Shown: one piece after another, positions 25,201-31,758 of the stretch
Layout of the letters: each line of letters starts with the position of its first letter
How positions within the stretch are numbered: the stretch's first letter is position 1
Assembly (NCBI GenBank): GCA_944385435.1
Contig: CALWXG010000009.1
Coordinates: forward strand, 1 to 59,151
DNA length: 59,151 nt
From: an uncultured Oscillospiraceae bacterium
Lineage (GTDB): Bacteria; Bacillota; Clostridia; Oscillospirales; Oscillospiraceae
Reading direction: 5' to 3'
Made by a program: the position numbers and the translations under genes
Notes under the pieces: model-generated
The model's database searches: none
The model's input: only the letters and a program-made list of their open reading frames with translations
Told to the model about the DNA's origin: nothing

Positions 25201-25986
25201 CTATAAAGAGGAACAAGCAGCTGCAAAGCAGACAGAAACACTGCCCAATCCATCAAAGGCCGCTTGATAGAACTCCCCGGACTGAGCAATCTGCTGTGCG
25301 GCAAAGGCCCCGGTCAAAACCAGCTCTCCCTGCTTCAACTTCTTTCCTTGGGCACACAGCTTGCGCGCCAACCACATCAGCGCGTTCAGCGGATCGCCCA
25401 ACACCGCTGCGGACACCCCACTGCACCGCATCTGCCCGTTCACTTCCAGACGCATGCCTATCAGGTCCGTCTCCAAGGCGTCTACCTGCACCGGCACATC
25501 CCCCAAGACCGCCGCGAAAAAGTTGGCGTTATCCGCGATCAGGCATGGGGCGCTGGTATGTATACCCTCATATCTCCCCGCCACAAGCTCCAGGGCAGGC
25601 AATCCATAGGCGATGCAAGACAGCAACTCTTCCCGATCCGATGGTGGCACGGTCACATCCCGCCCCATCACCAAAGCGAGTTCGCACTCCACCTTGACTG
25701 AAGTTCTCTCCGGCAGGATTATCTGTTTTCCACTGGAAAAACAGTCTCGGGCCAGAATCCGTCCATATACCGGTTCCTCTATAGCAAACCTTTCCTGCTG
25801 CGCTCTTCCGGTCAGGGCAATTTTATAGCCTATACTCTCCTTCCCGCATTCCCGCCACCGCACGGCCAGCATGTCTTGGACACAATATGCCTGGGCGGGT
25901 GTTAAATGCTCCGCAATTCCCAGCGGCGGGCGCGTACCACCGCAGGCACTCTGTAACAGGGCATCCGCAATCTGTCCATATTCCAT
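25201..25986 (-). CDS. 2-keto-4-pentenoate hydratase family protein (MhpD/XylJ/DmpE-like)
   Basis: 261-residue cytosolic protein of the hydratase/decarboxylase family within the FAH superfamily. Members add water to 2-hydroxypenta-2,4-dienoate to give 4-hydroxy-2-oxovalerate, or decarboxylate 4-oxalocrotonate. The metal-binding ExE is in VECELALVMGRDV and the third acid in LELVAGRYEG; YKIALTGRAQQ is the family's substrate-loop block. Start at 25986 is preferred because AGGGGGAAAG precedes it; an ATG eight codons earlier lies within the upstream gene. Together with the next paralogue it may form a hydratase/decarboxylase pair. Last gene of the cluster. Confidence 0.85.
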   Translation of the reverse strand: MEYGQIADALLQSACGGTRPPLGIAEHLTPAQAYCVQDMLAVRWRECGKESIGYKIALTGRAQQERFAIEEPVYGRILARDCFSSGKQIILPERTSVKVECELALVMGRDVTVPPSDREELLSCIAYGLPALELVAGRYEGIHTSAPCLIADNANFFAAVLGDVPVQVDALETDLIGMRLEVNGQMRCSGVSAAVLGDPLNALMWLARKLCAQGKKLKQGELVLTGAFAAQQIAQSGEFYQAAFDGLGSVSVCFAAACSSL

Positions 25987-25999
25987 TTCTTCTTTCCCC

Positions 26000-26788
26000 C
26001 TAAACGACATGGAATTCTACCGGCCCAAGGCGACCAAACCTCGCCTGGACGAAATCACCCCGCTTCAGGGAAAAAGCTTGGGTAATTCCGCCCGTCATGA
26101 TAAACTGTCCGGGCAAAAGCCCTTGTCCCCCGGTGTTCTTCCAAAAGTTGTTGGCAAACTCCGCCACCGCCCTGGCAGGGTGGCCCATGATCTCACATGT
26201 CGCAGCCTGGCCGCACACATCCCCATTGAGGGTGATCTCCAATCCAATCAGACCCAAGTCACTGGCAAACGGATCGTATCGTTTGTCGCTGAGCAGGTAC
26301 TTTCCCCCGGAAATGTTGTCAGATACTACATCTCCACCGGTAAATTTGAAATTTTCATAACGGCTGTCAATGATTTCAAGGGATGCCACCACGTACCCTG
26401 TGGCGTGCATCACCTGGTCTGCCGTCACATAGGGACCAGTCAGCGCCTTCTTCAGCACAAAGGTGATCTCCGGCTCCACTTTTGGATGGATCAGCTCGTC
26501 CATCCGAACTGGTTCCCCCGGTCTCACCCGCATATAGTCATAGAGGCGTCCGTAGCTGCTGGCGGCAGTTCCCATCTGCTGGCGTTTTTTCAGTCCGGTG
26601 GACCCTAATTTGTAGCCAACCACCCGATTCCCCTCCGCCTCCACTATCTGGTTGCGCAGGTTCTGGATCTGATACCCGGTGAGCCGATCCAGCTGCGGAT
26701 AGGTCTTGGTGAGCATGGGAATCTCTGAATGCGTCTTTTCCGCCTCCCAAGAGGTCCGGGCACACCAGAGCATGTCTTCTTGTGTCAT
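26000..26788 (-). CDS. 2-keto-4-pentenoate hydratase / oxalocrotonate decarboxylase family protein, second paralogue
   Basis: 262 residues, same family as the gene behind it. GYKLGSTGLKKRQQMG and SYGRLYDYM match the family; the metal site is VEPEITFVLKK with the third acid in LEIIDSRYENF. In aerobic meta-cleavage operons two such paralogues (DmpE hydratase and DmpH decarboxylase) form one complex, which would fit a tandem pair here; which is which cannot be told by eye. ATG at 26788 has AAGGAG ten bases before. The genes are in an anaerobe without an extradiol dioxygenase, so the dienoate substrate must arise by another route. Confidence 0.85.
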   Translation of the reverse strand: MTQEDMLWCARTSWEAEKTHSEIPMLTKTYPQLDRLTGYQIQNLRNQIVEAEGNRVVGYKLGSTGLKKRQQMGTAASSYGRLYDYMRVRPGEPVRMDELIHPKVEPEITFVLKKALTGPYVTADQVMHATGYVVASLEIIDSRYENFKFTGGDVVSDNISGGKYLLSDKRYDPFASDLGLIGLEITLNGDVCGQAATCEIMGHPARAVAEFANNFWKNTGGQGLLPGQFIMTGGITQAFSLKRGDFVQARFGRLGPVEFHVV

Positions 26789-26827
26789 CTGCGTCGCTCC
26801 TTGTCTTTCTTCCCACATCCGGAGGCA

Positions 26828-27661
26828 TCACCGTGTGGGAATGTATCCGCGGTATTGATTGAAATGATCGGATTCCGGTCGGTCTAATAAGAAAATTCCA
26901 GTGAAGTCAGAATAGGGTTCCAAATAGGGAAATACATCATAGCGCGCCCAAGCCGGCTTGATGAACTCAGCTGCATTCTTCACAATACAGTCATGCCAAA
27001 CTCTGCTGTTGTCAAACCAGATCTCCGCCACACGGTGCCAGGTGTTTGGGATAAAAGGCGTCTGGTCCATCGCCGTACTGGTCACAAACCGGTTCACTCC
27101 ATCCATGGCGGCAATCTGGGGCGCCAGTTGATTCAAAAACCAGTCATCCCCTTCTCCCCTGCTTACACCCTGGGGATATTTGAAAATCATGAGCCATCGG
27201 AAGTTGGGGCCGTCCGCAATGGTGCGCTGGCCGCCTTTGAAGTCCTTTTCCCAAAACAATGGGGCTGCCGCATAGACAATCGGATGATAGCCGTCCCGGC
27301 TCCCCTGCCAGGCAGAATCCCGCAGACTGTTCCGGGGCGGCTGGTTGGTGGCCGTCAAATAGGATTCGTCAAACACCTCGTTGAGAATGTTGATCCGTCC
27401 TTCCGGCCCCCAGTATACGCTGGGATTATACATCCAGTGATGCTCTGTCATAATCCAGTTATAGGTGCCGTAGTCTTCCCCATCCGGAGGAATGGGAAGG
27501 GCCCGGTAGGTACAATAGCTGCTGCAATAGGGCCTCAGTTTGGCAATACTGTCCTCCACATGGTATTTATACAGCCATCGATATGCCTCCGGCAAATAGC
27601 TGTCATCTTTCACCGCGTTGAGAATATAGCTGCGAAACGGTGGGTTGTCTGGGCGAATCAT
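26828..27661 (-). CDS. Bacterial chalcone isomerase-like protein (Eubacterium ramulus CHI family)
   Basis: 277 residues, two-part ferredoxin-like alpha/beta fold expected. From memory of the Eubacterium ramulus chalcone isomerase, a 280-residue enzyme unrelated to plant CHI, these blocks agree in order: YKxHxxDSI (His34 here aligns with the catalytic His33 of the enzyme), PIPPxG, TEHHW, WEKDxKGxxRTIxDG, EIWF, FPxLxPY and C-terminal YRGYI. CHI closes chalcones to flavanones reversibly, an early step in flavonoid breakdown. I ran no alignment, so identity is a strong hypothesis. The gene lies inside a redox and ring-cleavage type cluster, 15 bp behind the VOC gene. Alternative: a related dimeric alpha/beta-barrel isomerase with another cyclic substrate. 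Confidence 0.75.
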   Translation of the reverse strand: MIRPDNPPFRSYILNAVKDDSYLPEAYRWLYKYHVEDSIAKLRPYCSSYCTYRALPIPPDGEDYGTYNWIMTEHHWMYNPSVYWGPEGRINILNEVFDESYLTATNQPPRNSLRDSAWQGSRDGYHPIVYAAAPLFWEKDFKGGQRTIADGPNFRWLMIFKYPQGVSRGEGDDWFLNQLAPQIAAMDGVNRFVTSTAMDQTPFIPNTWHRVAEIWFDNSRVWHDCIVKNAAEFIKPAWARYDVFPYLEPYSDFTGIFLLDRPESDHFNQYRGYIPTR

Positions 27662-27676
27662 AGCACTAAAACCTCC

Positions 27677-28108
27677 TCATATTTTTCGACCGGAATCAGC
27701 CTTCTGGATGAATTCCAACAGGTTTCCAGCGCAATCACGAATAAAAAGCACCTGATTTTCTCCCATGGAGAAGATTTGGGTTGCAAGGTCCACTCTGCAG
27801 ACGCCAAAGTGCCGGACCATGGCTCTCATATCCTGTGTATAGAAGCACAAGTGCTTGGTCCCGCAGGTGGCAATATCCCGGTCCGGCTCCCGTCGGTCCG
27901 CCGGCAGAGGATTGGGATGATCGTGCTGAAACAGCTCTATGCAGAAACCGTCCCGCTCCAGAAATGCCACACGGGCACACAGTGCCGGCTGATACCGATC
28001 GCTTATTACAGCAAACCCTAATACCTTATCGTACCAATTCACAGCCTTTTCCAGGTCTGGCACACTGATTCCCACATGAGCCGGAGCCAGCTTTATTTTC
28101 TTATCCAT
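27677..28108 (-). CDS. VOC-family (glyoxalase/dioxygenase fold) metalloprotein
   Basis: 143-residue protein made of one VOC module. Likely metal ligands are visible at the four standard places: His11 (APAHVGISVPD), Glu58 (FCIELFQHD), His86 (TKHLCFY) and Glu132 (GNLLEFIQ). This pattern fits glyoxalase I, methylmalonyl-CoA epimerase and related isomerases or hydrolases. It sits between the two chalcone isomerase-like genes with 10-15 bp gaps, so an isomerase or ring-opening role on the same substrate is plausible. Start at 28108 has GAGGGAC ahead; upstream frame lies in the neighbouring gene. Confidence 0.82.
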   Translation of the reverse strand: MDKKIKLAPAHVGISVPDLEKAVNWYDKVLGFAVISDRYQPALCARVAFLERDGFCIELFQHDHPNPLPADRREPDRDIATCGTKHLCFYTQDMRAMVRHFGVCRVDLATQIFSMGENQVLFIRDCAGNLLEFIQKADSGRKI

Positions 28109-28118
28109 ATCATGTCCC

Positions 28119-28880
28119 TCACAGGTAAACGCGCTTTTCCGCCAAGAAGTCATTGGTGGGCTGTTCCACCACAAAGGTGGAAATAAACGTGTCCCCGCAA
28201 TTCAGATAAGGAAATGTCGTCTGCTGGGCCCAATCCGGAAGTTCCACTTCAGGTGCATGGGTAACGAAGTCACGCCAATCCCGGAAAGATTCAAACCACA
28301 TCTCGCTGACCCGATCCCACTGCCGGTCTTTCCCGCTCTTCAGGCGGCCCCTGTCCTGTTCCCGCCAAACACCGGGCAGACCGCCGGCCACCTGGATGGT
28401 TTTGGAGGAAAAGAACCGGTGCAGCGCGTGGTGTTTGCAGACTGCAGGTGCCATGACCTCTACATACCACCGGTCCGCCCGTTCTTTATCCACACCATCA
28501 GGATAGCGGATAAACTGGACCCAGCGCAAGTTTTCCTTTTCATAGGGGAGCAGATTGTATCCTTTGAAATCCTCTGTGCACTGCGCCGGAATATGAGTGC
28601 TGGCGCACCGCACCAGCGGAACCGGCGAGGGTGTGAACGCCAGCTCTCCCCGGGGCCCGGGAAGGGGTTCTTCCCTCCAGTAAGTCTGGGTCAGTCTCCA
28701 GTTGAAAAAACCGTAGGCCTTAGCGTCCTCCGGAGCTGGCACCGGCATCCAACTCTCATGCCGGCACAGCCAAGGCCCATATCGGCGGGCAATCTCCGCA
28801 GAGTGCTGTAAATAGTACCACCGCTCCATCGCGGCGATATCATCCATATCAATCTGATGAAGTACCAAGCTCCTATGCAT
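28119..28880 (-). CDS. Second chalcone isomerase-like protein, divergent paralogue
   Basis: 253 residues. The same two-part layout as the protein at 26828: an N-terminal block WYYLQHSAEIARRYGPWLCR in which His26 falls where His34 stands in the paralogue, a central ENLRWVQFIRYPDGV matching FRWLMIFKYPQGV, and a C-terminal EMWFESFRDW and PDWAQQTTFPYL, close to the CHI block around WAQQ. Tyrosines near the active-site histidine of CHI are replaced (Trp and His here), so substrate or reaction probably differs. Start overlaps the reductase gene end by 8 bp with GAGGAG before the ATG. Could work with the other CHI-like protein in a hetero-oligomer or on a later intermediate. Confidence 0.68.
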   Translation of the reverse strand: MHRSLVLHQIDMDDIAAMERWYYLQHSAEIARRYGPWLCRHESWMPVPAPEDAKAYGFFNWRLTQTYWREEPLPGPRGELAFTPSPVPLVRCASTHIPAQCTEDFKGYNLLPYEKENLRWVQFIRYPDGVDKERADRWYVEVMAPAVCKHHALHRFFSSKTIQVAGGLPGVWREQDRGRLKSGKDRQWDRVSEMWFESFRDWRDFVTHAPEVELPDWAQQTTFPYLNCGDTFISTFVVEQPTNDFLAEKRVYL

Positions 28881-29793
28881 TGTGTTCTCCTCTCACTGAT
28901 TCCGGCTGCAGGGCGGCGCCATAGGCCAGAAAAGGTTTGAGCCGTTCCCGTATCAGCTCTCTGCCCTGAGCCGCTTTTTGATGGGCAGCCCGGATGTCGT
29001 CCTGATGCTCTTGCTCTCCCAGCGGGCCAAACCTCTGATGCCGCACATCCTCCGGACTGCACACAAACTTCAACCGTCCATTCTCTATGGACAGTTCTCC
29101 CGGCGTGTGGCAAAATGCACAGACCGCCCGGGTTCCCTCCAGCGGTTCGATCAGATTGCAGCGGCATACCGGACAGATTCCTTTTGGTCCCTGGTACTCC
29201 GCCCGGTCTGTCTCTTTGGCGGCAGCAGCCACCCGCCGGCCCAGCCTGGCTGCGCGCTCCAGCAGCCCGTCATCCAGTAACACCATGGACGGGGCTGTGT
29301 TTCCCCCTGCAATCAGCCGATCCACCACCACTGCGCCTTTGCAGAGATTGGTCAGGGTCAGCTGCATCAGAGGCTCTGCAAGGTCAATCCAGTCCGAGCC
29401 ACCCACTGCAATCGCAGCGGCACTTGCAGGGTGGGATTTTCCGTGCTCCCTGCGTTCCCTTCCCGCCCCAAGCGCCCGGTTCAGCAAAGTGATCAGCCTG
29501 CCGCAGGGAATCAAATCATAAATCGGTGCCGCCACAATCAGCCCCCGGGCCCGCGTGACCTGGTCCATCAGCCAGTCGTAGTCATCCCCGCGCACAACAC
29601 ATTTCCCATCTCCGCCGGAAATCAACCCCCGCATGCAGGATTCACATCCAGTGCACTGTTCGATCTTCAGATCCCGCAGACAGACCAGCTCGCAGCTGGC
29701 TCCCGCTTCTTCCGCAGCCATCAACGCCTGTTTCAGCAGCAGTTCGTTGTTCCCGTTTTTCCGCCCACAACTTAATCCCACAATGTTCACCAT
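28873..29793 (-). CDS. Iron-sulfur flavoprotein-like FMN reductase with C-terminal zinc ribbon
   Basis: 306 residues. Residues 1-190 are a flavodoxin-type NADPH-dependent FMN reductase domain (MVNIVGLSCGRKNGNN phosphate loop, AAPIYDLIPCG). Its CTGCESC at 47-53 with a further cysteine at 65 resembles the compact 4Fe-4S motif of methanogen and clostridial iron-sulfur flavoproteins. The C-terminal 100 residues add CPVCRCN and CAFCHTPG, a zinc-ribbon-like pair not usual in the family. It would move electrons between ferredoxin or NAD(P)H and a small substrate or partner. Directly coupled to the AprA-like gene (1-bp gap) and the second CHI-like gene. An ene-reductase acting on the flavonoid C ring is one possible role, unproven. 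Confidence 0.8.
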   Translation of the reverse strand: MVNIVGLSCGRKNGNNELLLKQALMAAEEAGASCELVCLRDLKIEQCTGCESCMRGLISGGDGKCVVRGDDYDWLMDQVTRARGLIVAAPIYDLIPCGRLITLLNRALGAGRERREHGKSHPASAAAIAVGGSDWIDLAEPLMQLTLTNLCKGAVVVDRLIAGGNTAPSMVLLDDGLLERAARLGRRVAAAAKETDRAEYQGPKGICPVCRCNLIEPLEGTRAVCAFCHTPGELSIENGRLKFVCSPEDVRHQRFGPLGEQEHQDDIRAAHQKAAQGRELIRERLKPFLAYGAALQPESVRGEHNA

Positions 29794-29794
29794 A

Positions 29795-31513
29795 TCACCC
29801 CCTTCCCTCCGGTTTCACCGGATAGCGATCTATGGGAATGTCCCTGGTCAGCAGTTCCATCTCCGTTCCATTCTTCCGAATGATAATCCATTTTAGCCAG
29901 TTCTGATTATCTGTCTCCGGGTAATCCTCCCGGAAATGGAATCCACGGCTTTCCTTCCGCATCAGAGAAGCCCGGAAAAACAGCTCTGCGCATAACCCCA
30001 TGGCCTGTAGATCCAGGCAGCGTAGTACCTCGTGATAATCCCGCGCGTACAACTGACCAAGCCGGGCGCGCCAATTCACGGCCTCCCGCAATCCTCGCTG
30101 TAGCCTGGTCTCTGTTTGGATCAGACTGTAATCCACCGGAGCCACAATATCCTGGATATCGTCCAGCGCCTGCTTCACATCATAACCCGTCTCCCGTTCC
30201 ATAGGCTGGAACACAGCGGAGAAAACCGCATCAATCTGTTCCTGCTCCACTCTCTGGCTCACACCGGAGGCCCGTATACCCTTCGCGTATTGTGCGGCGG
30301 CCGGGCCTCCCTTCATTCCGGTGAAAAAGGCATTCAGAATTCCAGTCCCATGGATCTTTCCCGGCGGCGTGGGCACTGCGCCGCCCCGTGCGCTTCCGCT
30401 TCCGCTATTGTCGCCCACACAGTACAGCCCCGGCACTGTTGTCGCCATATCATGGTCCACGCTGACACAGCTCATCTCCCCCAAAAAGCCCGGAACTACA
30501 TCAAACCGCTTGTTCTCCGGAGGGTTTGTCTTTTCCGCCAGCACTGCCCGCCGGGCCGTGGCCGTGGGATGCCACTGGAACAACACCCCTTCCTTCTGGG
30601 CAAAGTCGGACAAGTCTACAAACACCGGCCCGTTTCCGTCCAAGGTCTCACGATACCAGGCATAGGCCGCCAGCGGGTCCATGGACGAGTGGAAGCCAGG
30701 CCGGTATTTCCGGCTGATGTTCTCTTTTTTTGTGTGAAGGTGGTCATGGGCAATGTGGGCTCCGCCGTGAGCCCCATAATACACGCTTCCATCTGGTGCA
30801 ACCCGGGCAAAATCGCACATGTTCCCAAATTCGGCGTTGCGCATTTCCGCCCCCACCTCATAGGCCATCCATATGCCATTTCCAGTCCCGCACCATCCCG
30901 TGGTGATGAGATAGTCCTGCGCCCCTGCAGCCAGAATGACGGCCCCAGCCTCGAAGATGTAAACGTCTCCGTTTCTGTGGTCAAAGCCCGCGGCTCCCAC
31001 CACCCGCCGGCCGTTTCGCATCAGAGCGGCAACTGCAACGTGATCCAGGAATTCCACATCCAATTCTTTCGCCTTTTTCGCAAGCGTCCGGCACATATCA
31101 GGGTCGATTGCCGCAGTTCCCCAGGGAGTCGGCCACTTTGCATAAGCCACCGTTCCCTTCTCATCCCGCTGAATCCCAATGCCCCACTCCGCAATTGTGG
31201 AGACAATCCGGCGGCTGTTGTATGCCATTTCCAAAAGCAGTTCCTGGTCATTCAGGTAACACCCATGCTCCCTGACGCAGTGGGCTGCAAATTCCTCCGG
31301 GTCGTCCTCATGGGTCACATAGCTGAGCAACCCTGTCGTCCTACCAGCCTTTCCCGCAAAACCCTTGCTGGCCACTGCCTTATCCACCACTAGGATCGAC
31401 AGTTCCGGGGCTGACTGCTTGGCTGTAATCGCGGCGGACAGTCCAGAAATGCCACCACCAACAATCAGGATGTCAGTATTTTTTATAATGGTCCGGTTCC
31501 CATAGCTGGTCAT
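29795..31513 (-). CDS. FAD-dependent oxidoreductase, AprA/FrdA-like flavoprotein
   Basis: 572-residue cytosolic flavoprotein. The FAD motif ILIVGGGISGLSAA begins near residue 15; the second FAD block GLYCVGDNSGSGSARGG lies near 395. Together with the 80-residue ferredoxin gene ahead of it (overlap ATGA) it repeats the arrangement of adenylylsulfate reductase AprA/AprB, but no sulfate-activation genes are near and AprA-specific residues cannot be judged by eye, so I read it as a substrate reductase or dehydrogenase that draws electrons from the ferredoxin. Start at 31513 follows GGGGAGGG. Soluble: no signal peptide. Confidence 0.85.
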   Translation of the reverse strand: MTSYGNRTIIKNTDILIVGGGISGLSAAITAKQSAPELSILVVDKAVASKGFAGKAGRTTGLLSYVTHEDDPEEFAAHCVREHGCYLNDQELLLEMAYNSRRIVSTIAEWGIGIQRDEKGTVAYAKWPTPWGTAAIDPDMCRTLAKKAKELDVEFLDHVAVAALMRNGRRVVGAAGFDHRNGDVYIFEAGAVILAAGAQDYLITTGWCGTGNGIWMAYEVGAEMRNAEFGNMCDFARVAPDGSVYYGAHGGAHIAHDHLHTKKENISRKYRPGFHSSMDPLAAYAWYRETLDGNGPVFVDLSDFAQKEGVLFQWHPTATARRAVLAEKTNPPENKRFDVVPGFLGEMSCVSVDHDMATTVPGLYCVGDNSGSGSARGGAVPTPPGKIHGTGILNAFFTGMKGGPAAAQYAKGIRASGVSQRVEQEQIDAVFSAVFQPMERETGYDVKQALDDIQDIVAPVDYSLIQTETRLQRGLREAVNWRARLGQLYARDYHEVLRCLDLQAMGLCAELFFRASLMRKESRGFHFREDYPETDNQNWLKWIIIRKNGTEMELLTRDIPIDRYPVKPEGRG

Positions 31514-31752
31514 AGCTTTTCCCTCCCCTGAACCAGCAGCCGGGGCTGGTGTTTGGCCTGCCAATCCGGCTGGATATATAACGCGCCAGTGGGGCACAGC
31601 GTTTCACAGACCCCGCAGATCTGACAGTCATCCCCATATTTCAGATAGGGACGCTGCAGTTGCCCGTCCCACACCATCGCACAGATAAAGCAACAGTCCA
31701 CACAGGTTCTACACCGCACGCATTTTTGTTCATCCACTCGTACCGACGTCAC
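31510..31752 (-). CDS. Two-cluster 4Fe-4S ferredoxin, partner of the AprA-like flavoprotein
   Basis: 80-residue protein with CVRCRTCVDCCFIC and CQICGVCETLCPTG, two four-cysteine groups for 4Fe-4S clusters, the first with an unusual extra CC. GTG start with AAGGAGAG nine bases upstream; the end overlaps the flavoprotein start by four bases and the beginning is 6 bp behind the other flavoprotein gene. It should carry electrons to one or both flavoproteins. Confidence 0.88.
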   Translation of the reverse strand: MTSVRVDEQKCVRCRTCVDCCFICAMVWDGQLQRPYLKYGDDCQICGVCETLCPTGALYIQPDWQAKHQPRLLVQGREKL

Positions 31753-31758
31753 AGCTTA

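Noticed and set aside
28873-29793. Identification as the flavone reductase of Flavonifractor plautii
   Set aside because: I cannot recall that sequence well enough to compare; the fold and context allow it but do not show it.
29795-31752. Call as adenylylsulfate reductase AprAB
   Set aside because: Only the gene pair and fold agree; no other dissimilatory sulfate genes are near and the ferredoxin is shorter than AprB.
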